From contig NC_092800.1 in assembly GCF_918797505.1 (NCBI RefSeq), forward strand, positions 21,075,313 to 21,139,312: a stretch of 64,000 bases of DNA, given 5' to 3'. The translations under genes and the position numbers were made by a program. Positions 1 to 10,974 of the stretch are shown here, piece after piece. Positions within the stretch are counted from its first letter, which is position 1, and the number at the start of each line of letters is the position of its first letter. Source of the DNA: Bemisia tabaci (taxonomy: Eukaryota > Arthropoda > Insecta > Hemiptera > Aleyrodidae). The notes under the pieces were generated by a model. It was not told the origin of the DNA, searched no databases, and worked only from the letters and a program-made list of their open reading frames with translations.

Positions 1-107
1 TTTGCAATTTTTTTTTTAAATGTAGGTATAAAAAAAAATTCGGATTCAGAGAAAAAATACAAACGAGAAAAGGCGACAAAATCTCTCATTTCCTGAGGTA
101 TAGTAAT

Positions 108-271
108 CAGTGGCGTGGCGTGATTTGCGATTTATCGATTGATCGGTCATTTAAACGTATGGAAAAGTATCGATAGACAGGGTGTTCGCAGCGAACACCT
201 TAATAATCGATTATTTACCACAGCTTCAAATGGGGAAATATCGATAGATCGCAAAGCATGCCACGCCACTG
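108..271. mobile_element. hAT MITE (CAGTGGCGTGGCG ends), copy 1
   Basis: A palindromic element with CAGTGGCGTGGCGTG at the left and its near inverse at the right. It is flanked by a perfect 8-bp direct repeat, ATAGTAAT (100-107 and 272-279). The arms contain ATCGAT-rich blocks and the central segment GGTGTTCGCAGCGAACACC is itself a palindrome. An 8-bp target duplication with CAGTG ends is the hAT signature. It sits inside the larger element at 1-996, so it arrived later. Confidence 0.92.
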
Positions 272-458
272 ATAGTAATTTCTAATTTTGTCGTCTTTCA
301 GTGATAAAATATACAGCACCCTTAATTTGTTGAGCTAAGAGAGAAACCAAATATGCAATTTGGCATGGAGCGGCGCGGCGCAGAGAGCAATAATGACGAG
401 GACTTGATATGAAAAGGAGAAGCCGTCAGCGCGGCGGTCGGCATGTAACACATATTAG

Positions 459-672
459 CACCTACAAGACTGCATGAATACTTCACGCATTGCGTCAAAC
501 ATAGTGCGGTCAGCGGCACTCAGCAGTTGACGTGAAACGCATAGCGCCTACAAGACTGCATGAATACTTCACGCATTACGTCAAGAACACTGCAGTCACC
601 GCGAAACTCATAGCGCCTACTAGACTTCATTAATACTTCACGCATTGCTTCAAACACAGTGCGTTCGCGGCG
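459..672. repeat. Tandem ~60-65-bp repeat, three units, inside the hAT-like element
   Basis: Three consecutive units share GCCTACAAGACTGCATGAAT, then ACTTCACGCATTGCGTCAAA, and end in AGTGCGGTC-like sequence. The same units recur in the copies at 16970 and 20453 and in a fragment near 38262, so the tandem array belongs to the element. Unit number and sequence vary between copies. Confidence 0.85.
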
Positions 673-996
673 GCGCGGTGGAAGTTAAAATTATTAAACC
701 ACATTTATGTTTGTTCTTGCATACTTTTTACGTGCATTTCTTACAAATGGAAGGCCCTGTTCACACAGAGATAGGTTTACGGAACTTAACTTTCGCGCAA
801 AGTTCCGAAAACTTTTGTTAGTAGTGTTGACAGGGCTTTCGCAAAAAATGTGTCCAACACGAGTAAACGCGTGTTATGCACCCCTTCCCCTCCGGCACGT
901 TCTCTTGATGGTTTTTATTGATGAATCAAAACGGATAAAAAGGGGGCGGCAAATTACAGGCGACCCATGGGCGGCAAGTAGGTAAATCCGGCCCTG

Positions 997-1470
997 ACGA
1001 GGCATAACACATAAAATCTTTAAAACCTTTTTTACGCTTAAAAACTTAAGTTTTAAAAACTCTTCCCCAAATTAAGCTTTAACTACAATTTTCAAACCGT
1101 CATAACTCCGGTTTGGTCTATTATTTTTAAATCCTCTCCACCCCGCCCATTCACTAAGTTTCGTATAGTATGACTCTACCCCTTTGTATTCATGACTAAA
1201 TTTGAATTTTTGTGGACTAAAGACCCCGTGGGAGATCACATATGTATGCATTCATGAGATAGGCCCAAAGTGAGAGAAGCACAGCCTTTGATGGGACTTC
1301 GTCGTGGTTTTTTAAGACCTACTCCAACAACTTAATGCCATTGTATCTTATGTTTTCAAAACCCCTCCTCTCTCCTAGCCGCGCTGAATCGGGTGTGCTC
1401 TAGAGCTTTGACAGGCAGTACTTGAGCGCGCGAGTGGTGGTATGGCGGTCTTCGATTTTTTTCTAACTCA
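997..1470. other. Intergenic, nothing recognised
   Basis: No convincing gene or repeat structure was seen. The short palindrome AAAACTTAAGTTTT lies near 1040. Possible target-site sequence for copy 1 of the hAT-like element (ACGAGGCA, 997-1004) cannot be confirmed because the left flank is outside the window. Confidence 0.5.
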
Positions 1471-1734
1471 TGTCGTCGTGTACCTCGCGGAGGAACTTAA
1501 CTCCAAGTCAATGTTGCCAAATTTCCCCTCGCAAAGTAAATATTAACCAGGAGAATCTAGGACATTTTTTACTGAAAATTTCAACGATTTTTTTTCAGAT
1601 TTTATGCAAAAATCAGAAAAAATGTGGCTAAGAATTGCACAGGTGCTTTTTTGTAAAATAAATTAATTGTTTGAGCCAATTTGGCAACGTTGGAATGGAG
1701 TTAAGTTCCTTCGTCGGAGAGACGACGACGTGTC
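1471..1734. mobile_element. MITE, GGAACTTAACTCCA family, copy 1
   Basis: Long imperfect terminal inverted repeats: GAGGAACTTAACTCCAA at the left is mirrored by TTGGAATGGAGTTAAGTTCC at the right, and the pairing extends inward to TTGCCAAATT / AATTTGGCAA. The interior is AT-rich with no open frame. A second copy lies at 27700-27960. No clear target duplication was identified. Confidence 0.75.
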
Positions 1735-2087
1735 GTGATATGTCAGCGTCTCAAAGGCCTCCTCCTCTTTCCCTTCGTCCACCGCCGTTTTTACCAACGC
1801 AAGGAGACTGAAGAGCAACCCTTTACAGTTTCTTTGAAAAGTATCTCATTGACGCCGGCAGCAAAATCGCTCAAGACTCGAGCTTTTTCCGAAGAAAAAG
1901 CTCGTCGTCTTTTGCGCTCCTCACCGCCAAAAGTACCATCATTTCGAGCCGGGGACTTCTCCCTACCCCCCTCCTCCTCCTCCCAGCCAATATGCAGCAC
2001 TTTTCTCGGTGGTTGTTTTGCGCGTTTTAAGGGCCGCTTTCCGACTCGATAGAACAGCTCGATCATAATTCAGAATTTTCAGGATTG
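1735..2087. other. Intergenic, includes a hairpin and overlapping chance frames
   Basis: Open frames of 105 codons (+) and 91 codons (-) cover nearly the same bases. Neither resembles a known family, and such mutual openness is typical of compositional bias. The strongest structure is the perfect hairpin listed at 1879-1904. Confidence 0.4.
1879..1904. repeat. Perfect 11-bp-arm inverted repeat with CGAA loop
   Basis: CGAGCTTTTTC, loop CGAA, then GAAAAAGCTCG. The arms are perfectly complementary. It is not attached to a recognised transposon end, and its role is unknown. Confidence 0.8.
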
Positions 2088-2443
2088 CATTGAAAAAAAA
2101 TTCTCGGCGTTTTTACCACGGTCCGTTGGTACCTTTACCATCTCACTTTTTTTACCAATTATTGGTAATTTTACCAAGACAGACTGGTAAGCTTACCTAA
2201 AAACCGGTATTTTTACTGTTTTTTCGGGTAAGAATGGTAATCACTTTCCGGTAACTTTACCGTTTTATCTCGGTAATTCTACCACAGTCGATAAAAAATA
2301 TTGGCGTTTTTACCAAGGTCCAGTAAAATTACCAATTCCATAAATGGTAATTTTACCAAGAAAAAACTGGGATCAAATAAAACCCTGAATTATTAGTAAT
2401 TTTACCCTTTTCTCGGTAAATACACCGAGATTTGTTTTCAGTG
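2088..2443. mobile_element. CACTG-ended MITE, GGTAA/TTACC-rich family, copy 1
   Basis: It begins CATTGAAAAAAAATTCTCGG and ends TTTGTTTTCAGTG, flanked by the dinucleotide TG on both sides (2086-2087, 2444-2445). The interior is packed with GGTAA and TTACC words that pair with one another. Three more copies lie at 11223, 12366 and 13251. No coding capacity was seen. Ends of the form CACTG with a short target duplication suggest the CMC (CACTA/Mirage/Chapaev) superfamily; that assignment is inference. Confidence 0.85.
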
Positions 2444-3294
2444 TGAAAGCTCAAAAATAATGCATACAAGAGGCCAATATCTTTAAATAGTCGAAAAACT
2501 AGGGAGACATTTATTCAAAAAAGTTAATCACTGTGACAAAAAGTTAAAATTGAAGGAATCGGAGAGCTTGAAAAAATGACGACGAGGGCGAAAATAGAAT
2601 GTAGATTTATGATTCAAAAAAGCTAGTTTTGAAGTGATTGTATTGTGAATCTAATTGTGCTGCAATAAGCTTCAGTCGGATATGAGGGAGACTATGCATA
2701 GTGCAATACTATATCGGCTCCTGTTCCATAGAGTTTCGTGAAGCTTAGAGAACATGGTATTTTTTGACGTAAAAGTTGAATTTTTAGTCAAATTTTCAAA
2801 ATTAAAAAATCCAAGACTGCCGAGCTGGTCTAAAATTCTAGCTCGACGCCTTCGAAATCATCCAACTTTGCAATCGAGATATCTATTATTTTTCTTATCT
2901 CGTTTCAAAATTAAAGTACTCTCAGCTAATTTGGACCTCAATATCCATGCACTCCTCAACTTTTTGTGTTGAAACCGCTTGTTTCCTTATTTATGTATTT
3001 ATTTTTCTATTCCTTTGCTTTTGTATTTTCTCATTCGATCATTTGGAATATGCAATCCAAAAAAACTGATTTAAATTTAACTTCAAAAGGGTAAAATTTG
3101 CATCACAAATATGAAAAAATGCAATAATGTATTACCTTCGGAAAATACACTAAAAAACGCAAAGCTAATCAACATTTAACACTCGTTGATGCAGATCTTA
3201 ATAATGCGAACAGTTTCCATAAAGGTTTTTCCAACTAAATGCGAAATTGCATACTTTATTTATGTTGAAAAAGAGGGAATTCTGCATGGTAATT
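2444..3294. other. AT-rich intergenic, nothing recognised
   Basis: AT-rich sequence with short chance frames only. The 72-codon frame at 2754-2972 has no recognisable motif. Confidence 0.5.
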
Positions 3295-3547
3295 GGACCG
3301 CGTTTAGGAGAAAAGAACCAAGCCACATCAGTTATCGCCAAATTTAACCAGGCAATTTAATTTCTTACAGGAGAACGTTTGCTCGAATTCCTTTGAAAAT
3401 TTTAGGGAATTTACTTTGAACGAAGCAGAAAATTCACTGAAATTAGCAAACAAATCTGCACAGCCATTTACATGTAAAAATTTATATTGCCCAATTAAAA
3501 TTGGCAATAGCTGATGTGGTTTGGTTCCTTTCTGATTAGCACGGTCC
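3295..3547. mobile_element. MITE, GGACCGCGTT-ended family, copy 1
   Basis: Terminal inverted repeats of roughly 45 bp: GGACCGCGTTTAGGAGAAA at the left mirrors TTTCTGATTAGCACGGTCC at the right, and both arms continue through GCCACATCAG and a TTGCCAA block. It is flanked by AATT on both sides (3291-3294, 3548-3551), a probable 4-bp target duplication. A second copy lies at 60815-61075. Confidence 0.8.
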
Positions 3548-5478
3548 AATTTAAGATACAGACACCTCTGGGTGTGAGCGGTGAAGTATCGCGCGAAACT
3601 GAAGGCGTTTTTGATTGGTGACAACTTTTTGAAATACTAACATCTCACAGCATTGTGCGCAACGTGAAAAGATCCAACAAACCCGTACCCCGTACCCTAT
3701 CGTCATTTTTTGAAGATGAGTCTGAATCCACCAAGGCACATGCATTATGTATCCCGGCGGTAAATATAACTACTGTGTTTTTTCACACAAATTGAACCGC
3801 TCTCAATTACATCGAAGGTGTTAGAAGTACACGACTCTTAGAAAAGTTTTTGACACAGACCAAATTTGAAGTTACTGATGGTTTTAAAACGTTTCATTAT
3901 TTATCATTTCTCTCAAGACCACAAACCATCATTTCACATAATTTAAACATACTAACTTTGAGCTCCAGCGTTGAAAAAACGTCCATTCGAAACGAGACAT
4001 AAACGAGGAGGAATGCGGATCAGCGACATAACGTTGAGGCTGGTCAGGTGCGGAGAGGCGTTTGGGATGCGGCAGCGACGGTCGGCAAAATCGATGCCAA
4101 GAAATGCGGGATGACACGGAAGAGGAGGGGGTGGGAGAGGGCTGGGGGTTGGAGATATGAACCAAGGGAGAGGGGGTAACGTTCCCCGTAGGATCGCTAC
4201 ATTCGCCCCGCTGACTGCTTACGGTTTAGATTGTAAGCGCTGAATCGGCTCTCGGATATCTCCTCGCTCATGACCTATCGCGGAGGGAGAAACTTAAAGA
4301 ATAAACTGGACGTTCCATTCAAGTATTTTAAAGCTTTTTTCGCTTGGAGGAAAAAAAAGAACACCCCGTCGTCCTGGTAGAACTGTCCGATTTTCTCGGG
4401 CAGCACTTATCATCGAAAACCCTCAGGAATCTTATACATTTTTTTAACAAACATTGTAAAATTACCGGTTTTTTTTTAGGGGGAAAAAAGCGCTGAGGGG
4501 TATTGATGAGGGCCACTTTCGGGCCCACCCTATAGCTGCATTTCCTCAACTCTACGATTTTCTGTTCATATATTGAAGGTCTATATTTTACGGAATGCAT
4601 CATGATCTGGCGATACGCGGTCTATTTCCGGGACTGATGTTGACCTAAATATGAAGCAGGGGGCCGATTTTTAAAAACTTGTTACAATAAAAACAAATGC
4701 AAGTTTCTAACTTTTCAAACTTCACGTGGATAAAAAGAGGTTGTTGTCCTTTTCATAATGTGATGCGTGAATTTGCAATACAGCAATCGCAAATACACCC
4801 TTTTTTCATTTAAGTCATCGATATTTTACATCAAAATTACCTTCAGAATCTTAATATCTAATTTGAAAAATAGAATGAAATTGTGAATCAACCACTGTAC
4901 TAATTGCGAGGGGCGTTGGTTCATTTGAAAGGTGTTGTTCTCAATGCTTCGGGAAAACTATAAATTATTTTCTGGGGTTCGTCCCCGATTTTTAAATCTC
5001 TAAAAACTCATAAATTGGATGAGGGGAAGTGGGGGTTTTTTGTTTTTTGTTTTTCGGAAAAGTTTTGTTGCTACGCATCTTACTTTACTGTTTGCTGTCT
5101 TTTTATCAGCTGTTTTCATTCAACAATCATCATTAAGTGAGGTTACTTCCAACACTCAACTGCCATCAACTTACATTTTTCTTTTCCCGCGTTTTTTTTT
5201 TTTTTTTTTTACGGTTTTTCATGATTGGTTCCATCTTTTTCCTATTGCCAATTTTTCCTCATTAAGTCAATAACCTCCAAGTTTTTTTTCTCATTTCCGA
5301 TCAGAACTTTTCACGCTGTTTCTTTTCAATGTGTATAAATATGTTTATTATTAATTTCCATTTTCATTTCATCCTTTTTCTTCTGATTTATTTTTTTTAA
5401 TTTAAAAATTGAACTTTTCAGTTATGATTTTGTTAAAATAATAATAATTTTTACTAATTTTAATTTAAAATTTAACAG
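3548..5478. other. Intergenic, nothing recognised
   Basis: Mixed-composition sequence with simple A- and T-runs (T-run near 5194-5211). Candidate frames of 60-91 codons lack any family motif. The last ~200 bases are very AT-rich and lead into the Helitron-type exon; they end in TTTAACAG, an acceptable splice acceptor at 5477-5478. Confidence 0.45.
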
Positions 5479-5483
5479 TTGTT

Positions 5484-5975
5484 ATGAGTGAAATTGTCAA
5501 TGACCGAGGCGGTCGTCCTCCAAAACGTGGTCGCGTTTTCCAGAATTCTTCGCATGTTCGTTTAGTGAAGCAAGAACTTAACTCTGTTATTAGTATAGAA
5601 AATCAAAGTTTCATTTCTTCATTTCGGAAGTATAAAATTGATGATCAGAACTTTGATGAAAATTTTGTTACCAAATTTTCAGTCGGTTCAATGAATATAA
5701 TTTGTCATCATTGTGATGCTCGCCATTTTCAGAATGAAATGTCCAATGGTCATTTTAATAACTGCTGCCAAAATGGCTTAATTTCTTTACCGAGTATTCG
5801 GACAAATACCGATTTGAAATCATTATTTTTATATTCTCCAAATTTCATAAAGCATATCAGATATTATAATAGTGCTGTTGCTTTTGCCTCTTTCTCTGCA
5901 AATCGAATTGATATTCCGGGTGATGGACCTTATTGTTTAAAGTTCAAGGATTCATATATAGGTAAGTTTATTTAA
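5484..5975 (+). CDS. Helitron Rep/helicase N-terminal fragment, exon-like
   Basis: The 163-codon frame resembles the N-terminal region of Helitron Rep-helicase proteins, which replicate and move rolling-circle transposons in the nucleus. Visible features are a GRPPKRGR AT-hook-like basic patch (residues 10-17), a zinc-binding pattern C74-x2-C77 followed by C94-C95, the block CCQNGLISLP, and YNSAVAFAS (128-136). These blocks occur in this order in the Helitron-like N-terminal domain. Everything expected after it, the HUH nuclease and the SF1 helicase, is absent. The frame is bounded by a splice-acceptor-like AG (5477-5478) and a strong donor, ATATAG followed by GTAAGT at 5962, so coding probably stops at 5961 and the final residues are read-through into intron. 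It may be a relic of a larger element or a captured exon. The start ATG at 5484 is the first in the frame. Confidence 0.65.
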   Translation: MSEIVNDRGGRPPKRGRVFQNSSHVRLVKQELNSVISIENQSFISSFRKYKIDDQNFDENFVTKFSVGSMNIICHHCDARHFQNEMSNGHFNNCCQNGLISLPSIRTNTDLKSLFLYSPNFIKHIRYYNSAVAFASFSANRIDIPGDGPYCLKFKDSYIGKFI

Positions 5976-6471
5976 TATTTACCGTTACGTAACGTACTTT
6001 TTTCAGTTTCTCAGTCCGTCCCTCCCTCCTTCCCACCCCTTAACGCATGCAAAATGCAACATTAGTCCGATGATTGGCGAGAATCATTGCGCGTCACGCG
6101 CAAAATTCAGCCATAGGGCCGATGAAATCCACATTCAAGCAACATTCAGCTCCCACATTCAGCGTGTGATTGCGGCAAGGTAATTATTTGTCGAATTGAT
6201 TCAACATTTGAGTTGACAAGTCGATTTTCTGAATATAGCATGTTCGATAAAAAAATTAACCTATGAATGAAGTATGATAATATAATGAATTTATTTTCAG
6301 GAAGGAAAGACATATCGCCTGAGTAAAATAATTATTAGAGAAAACAATTTCTTAGGAAAGAAACAAAACGAGATCTATTTGCATGAAAAATCAATAATTG
6401 AGGAACAAGATGATTTAAAAGAATTGAGCATAGAAGAAAAATACGTTGACCTTGAAACAGCATTGAAATAA
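5962..6471 (+). other. Intron-like gap followed by a possible small downstream exon
   Basis: The donor GTAAGT at 5962 and TTATTTTCAG ending at 6300 could bound a ~340-bp intron. After the acceptor, a hydrophilic 56-codon frame (6301-6471) runs to TAA, but it is in a different phase from the Helitron-like exon. Splicing at the visible sites would instead reach a stop after about eight codons. The downstream frame matches no family I know. Weak evidence. Confidence 0.25.
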
Positions 6472-7608
6472 AATAACGTGACACTAGGTAACTATAGAAT
6501 TTACATACTAACAAATAGCACATTAATGTTGTAATTATAATGAAATAGAAACTTAAGTAAAAGTCTTCACAGATGAGTTAGATAAAAGAAAATAGATCAA
6601 AAAGACGGTTCACCCTAACTATCGCATTGTGTGACGATTTAGTCCAAGTATCTTTTTTTTGCAAATATTGTTGAATTGGTGTCAAAATTTCGATGGGAAC
6701 AAATTGTGAATCTATTATTGGCTTTACACTTTTTTGAAGATTATAGTGAAAATTTAAAAAAAAAACCGGAGAAAAAAAATTAATACATGCGATAAAGAGA
6801 TATAAACCTATGGAAATGTATTGATTCTTGAAGGGGCCAGGTGCTACGATAAGGATCGATTATTTAGCATAGATTTAAACGGAGGAAATTTGGTGTTGCC
6901 AAATTGTTGGATCCGCCTCTGTAACTCTCTGCTTTTCAGGGCTCATGTGAAAATAGAGATACGTCCTTACGCCAGAGAAACGACGATATATACTATTAAT
7001 TAATTCGTTTTATATTTTAATTTTCCTTTCAGCCTATTGGATAGAAAGCTCTGTTTAATTAGAAAATATCAAAAAAGGTAGTACGCGGGGGGAGGGGAAG
7101 AGGTGCAGATTAATCCAAACATATTTGTAACATATATTTTTCTATTATGTGCTCGCCTTGCTTTGATGGGACGGCATCACCCCATCAATCTGCGGTCCAC
7201 TCTGTTTGTAGCCCATGACGTAAATCAAAGGCAAATACGCCAGAATGCGAGTTACATGTGTCCGAGAGTTAGACTTCATGATTACTCTAATTGATCACCC
7301 GCCATGGAAGCAAGATTGCCATTTTCACCGGGAATTATCAGACTGTAATGAATGAAAAAAGCTAATTTCGCTAGAGAGATGACAATACTGCGCGTAAATA
7401 CAGGGCGGCGCGGCGCCGGTCAGGCCGCCAACGAAAAGAGGGTACAGGACTTTCATCCCTGCCAGCCGCAAATTGACTCCATCCCCCCTTCCCCCGCCCT
7501 CTTCCATGGTCATTGTAGGTTTTGAATACTATACAGGTAACTGAACTGCCTATGGATATCTCCCCTGCTTCGTGCATGAAAATCAACACAGCGCTCAATA
7601 AAAATAAC

Positions 7609-7643
<35 letters not shown>

Positions 7644-8811
7644 AGAGATCAGTCCACGCAATTTAATGAATGGATTGAAAAAGGAGTGAGTAGGAAGGGT
7701 GTAATTGGATGATGAGCCAGTATACTGAGAATATTCCGTTTAGATCAAAGAAACCTTCATAAAAAATCCCTCGCAACCAGTGAAAGCAAATTTCAGCGAC
7801 CGCGCATTTTCATTTTCAGTGGCGAATTTAGGGACATGGGCATTCAGGGCTTGGTCCCCGGCCCCTGTCCCTTCAGAAGACAGCGAAGAAAGGAAAGAAA
7901 GGATGGAAGGAGATGAGAGGGAAAACAACCGAAAGAGTAAAAGGAACATGCCTAAAACTTTACCACAATGGTTTTAACAGAGTCGTGTTTTAATGGGTAA
8001 AACTTACAGAAATACTTGTAAAAAATACAATCCTTTACAGAGAAAGCTCCTCTTTTCATTTTAATAATTAACGAAGTAACATCAGACGCGCACGTACCTC
8101 GTAGTTCGAAGTATACGAAGAAAGTTCGAGGTATTAATTCACCGAAGGTCATAACGAGGCTTGAACATTTTACCGAGCAACTAAACTAGCACCGCTGCGC
8201 TCGGGTTGCATATCCGATCAATTGAAGGAAATTTATACGGCCAGACGCTGCACTCGTACAGATAACCCGCGGTTGCTCTTACAAATGAATAATGGAGATA
8301 TAACGACTATTTCAATCAAACTTTCGTGAAATTCCTCTTTGTAAAATGCAATTCTAAATCAAAATTAGCAGTTTACAAGGAAATTTAGTATTTGTGAGGG
8401 CTTGGTGAAGAGCACTGCACGTCACGATAGGAACTTGCACCTCGCTTATTTTCTTTGCATTCATCATCCTGACCTGTAGATTTTAGTTCTCGCTTCTCTC
8501 ATTTTCCTTCCTCAGCTATTAAGTGTTGTTCTCCTGGTTCTTTTCTTTTCTTTTCTTCGTCAGAACTCAATACCCACCGATACTTGGATATTTTTTTTTT
8601 ATTTGATGAAATGCAAAGTATCCAAAACCTGTGAATTCATTCTTTTAAATTTGACGTCACTTACGATTTAATCTAGCGGATCGTAATGAGTATTTTAAAA
8701 AAAAATCTTCTCTTTGTCTAGAAAACTTATCAATCAATATTTTTCTTCCGATTTTTCAGATAATTTTGTTCGCAATTTCACCTAAACTTACTACCAATGG
8801 AGTAAAACAAT
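6472..8811. other. Intergenic, nothing recognised except a poly(A) tract
   Basis: No convincing gene. Overlapping 60-79-codon frames around 7325-7980 sit on both strands and lack motifs. A purine-rich stretch lies at about 7865-7945. The poly(A) tract at 7613-7642 is listed separately. Confidence 0.45.
7597..7642 (+). repeat. AATAAA followed by a 30-base poly(A) tract
   Basis: AATAAA at 7597-7602 lies 10 bases before an uninterrupted run of 30 A residues (7613-7642). This arrangement is what a reverse-transcribed polyadenylated RNA leaves behind. I could not define a 5' end, a target duplication or a source gene, so it may be a simple A-run. Confidence 0.55.
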
Positions 8812-9313
8812 GGAGATGTTGCATGTGTGAGGAATTTACGATTTGACTATTGATTCTTTTGTAAAAGTTCGCAAGAAACACGACGATGCCACTGGTTTTC
8901 TCTGAAATCAACTCCCAAGCTCAAAAAAAGCTCTCAAGTTGAGGCCAAAATGGAGGGGATATCCCACGCTATCTTGAGAGTACACCTCTACATCAAGATA
9001 AACTCTCCATGCAATAAAGGAAGCAAATACATTGACAGGGCTGCTGCCTTATTTGGGGACGCTTAAACTGAAATCACGGCAACCCTGTCAATGTATTTGC
9101 TCCCTATCTTTGCATGGAGAGTTTTTCTGAATGTAGAGGTGGACTCTCAGGATAGCGCGGGGTATCCCCTCCATTTTGGCCTTAAATTGAGAGCTTTTTT
9201 TGAGCTTGGGGGTTAAATTCAGAGAATACCAGTGGCCACATCGTGTTTCCGGCGAACTTTTACATCAGAATCAACAGTCAAATCACAAATTCCTCACACA
9301 TGCAACATCTCCA
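8812..9313. mobile_element. Long hairpin (foldback) element, GGAGATGTTGCATGTG family, copy 1
   Basis: Two arms of about 240 bp in inverted orientation nearly fill the element. The left arm runs GGAGATGTTGCATGTGTGAG, then AAGTTCGCAAGAAACACGA, CAAGCTCAAAAAAAGCTCTC and GGAGGGGATATCCC. The right arm repeats these blocks in reverse complement and ends CACACATGCAACATCTCC. The short central segment contains GACAGGGCTGC-like sequence. Further copies lie at 9863-10364 and 38780-39244. No coding capacity. Confidence 0.85.
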
Positions 9314-9862
9314 TTCCAAGTACACATACTCAAGACTTTCCTCTGAAATGAACACTTTATCGAAAGAATATAAATGGTAACTCTCGAATGTTTATACGGC
9401 GTTTCTCCTCAGAACGACAGTGTAGTCGGGGGGCGGGGGAGGGCGGTCATTCGATGCCCCATTCCACAGAGATCCCGCGAGGCGATGCCCATATCAGCTT
9501 TAATAAGAGACGCGGTCGGTGCGGGGGGGGGGGGGCTGACGTCGGGATGAAAAGCACGGCTCCGGGAGGGGACGAGAGGGGACGCTGAGGGGGGTGATGC
9601 TAATGATTTTGAGTCTGATGACAATGCGGCGGCCTGGTGACTCCCGCCGTCGGATGGGAGACAATGGGTAGCCGAATAGCGGTGCGTGCACAATGATATT
9701 AGCCGGGCACGCGAGTGTGTGAGAATGTGCGTTGCGTGATCTTCCGATCCGCCTGCACCGAGAGTCGCCGAGCGTCGCGATGCCACCGACGCGCCACGCC
9801 GCACAGAGGATCGAGTCAGTGGGAGAGGTCGGACAAAATTCGGAAACTTTAAACGCCGATAA
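9314..9862. other. GC-rich spacer with two repeat-end fragments
   Basis: Bases 9378-9425 resemble the right end of the CTGCCGTG MITE (ATACGGCGTTTCTCC). Bases 9782-9855 resemble the left end of the GATCGAGTCAAT family (GAGGATCGAGTCAGT, GAGAGGTCGGACAAAATT). Between them is GC-rich sequence with a G-run at 9527-9535. Long frames on the minus strand (208 and 147 codons, overlapping in different phases) run through these repeats and look compositional, not genic. Confidence 0.6.
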
Positions 9863-10364
9863 TGGAGATACTGCATGTGTGAGGAATTTGCGTTTGACTG
9901 TTGATTCTTGTGTAAAAGTTCGCGAGAAACACGATGGTGCCACTGGTTTTCTCTGAAATTAACCCCAAGCTCAAAAAAAGATCTCAACTTGAGGCCCAAA
10001 TGGAGGGGATATCCCACGCTATCCTGAGAGTCCACCTCTACATCAAGACAAACTCTCTATGCAAAGATAGGGAGCAAATACATTGACAGGGCTGCCACTT
10101 TATTTGGGGACTCTAAAACTGAAAACACGGCATGACTGCTAATGTATTTGCTTCCTATCTTTGCATGGAGAGTTTGTCTTGATGTAGAGGTGGACTCTCA
10201 GGGTAGCGTGGGATATCCCCTCAATTTTGGCCTCAACTTGAGAGCTTTTTTTGAGCTTGGGAGTTGATTTCAGAGAAAAACCAGTAGCACCATCGTGTTT
10301 CTTCCGAACTTTTACATAAGAATCAATGGTCAAATCGCAAATTCCTCACACATGAAACATCTCT
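9863..10364. mobile_element. Long hairpin (foldback) element, GGAGATGTTGCATGTG family, copy 2
   Basis: Same organisation as the copy at 8812: two long inverted arms with GTTCGCGAGAAACACGATGG, GCTCAAAAAAAGATCTCAAC and GGAGGGGATATCCC, joined by a short centre with GACAGGGCTGCC. The right arm ends CACACATGAAACATCTC. Copies 1 and 2 are about 550 bp apart in the same layout. Confidence 0.85.
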
Positions 10365-10974
10365 ATTTATTAGACCGCACGTAAAGCATATAAGGCACTT
10401 TAACATTTATATGAAATTCTTCTTTATCAAAAGAATTTTGGCAACACCTGAAGGTTCATACGGCGTTAACCTTAGCAAGGCAGTATACGCGAACAAGTAT
10501 TGCCCATGCGCTGAAGTTTGAATCTCCGTCTTGCGGTCTACCTCGTTTGGCGGATTGGGCATGGGCACGGTTACGGGACACGGGCTGTAATTCAAGGGCT
10601 AACATTGAACTTCACTCGACAGCGACGCTAAATATCGACGAAGATGAGGAGGAAGAGGATGCGCCGCGACGCGCGACGCCGACGCCGGGCCTCGAGCCAG
10701 TCGCAGGTGCCGTGGCGCGTCGCTCGAAGCCGCGTGAATGTACCGACTCCAACCGCCGCGCGCCGGTGACGGTGACCACCTTGACGCAAATTGATGCGCT
10801 CATACTCTCGCTCTTTCCCCATTCTTGCCAATTTGTGCCCAAATATTCACGATTTTAGGACAAAATTGTGTGCAAAAAAACTTGTATCATTTAATTTAAA
10901 TTCCTGAAATTACCGGGTGAGCAGATTATGTGGTGATTTATTGCGTAATGCGTATTTTTGGAGCCAAAATCTCG
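10365..10974. other. Intergenic: MITE end fragment and GC-rich block
   Basis: Bases 10434-10487 match the right end of the CTGCCGTG MITE (GAAGGTTCATACGGCG). Bases 10545-10800 are GC- and CpG-rich with open frames on both strands, including a GAGGAGGAAGAGGAT-type acidic stretch. No family was recognised. A promoter or exon is possible but unsupported. Confidence 0.45.

Larger units (their letters stand above)
1..996. mobile_element. hAT-like non-autonomous element, CAGGGCCGGAT family, copy 1 (left end outside window)
   Basis: The right end reads GTAAATCCGGCCCTG, the inverted form of the CAGGGCCGGAT left end seen in the complete copy at 16970-17858. The interior matches that copy along most of its length: the AAATGTAGGTAT segment, the three ~60-bp tandem units and the GGCGGCAAGTAGG segment near the right end. 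A 164-bp hAT MITE interrupts it at 108-271. No transposase frame is present, so movement would need a transposase in trans. The short open frames inside are repeat sequence, not genes. Confidence 0.8.

Noticed and set aside
322..519. Repeated small proteins with the CVKYSCSLVGANM-type peptide (also near 17243 and 38162)
   Set aside because: They are translations of the ~60-bp tandem unit of a hAT-like element in changing frames, without conserved starts.
9409..10035. 208-codon minus-strand frame, with an overlapping 147-codon frame
   Set aside because: It runs through the left arm of a hairpin element and two other repeat fragments, is open in two phases in GC-rich sequence, and shows no domain.
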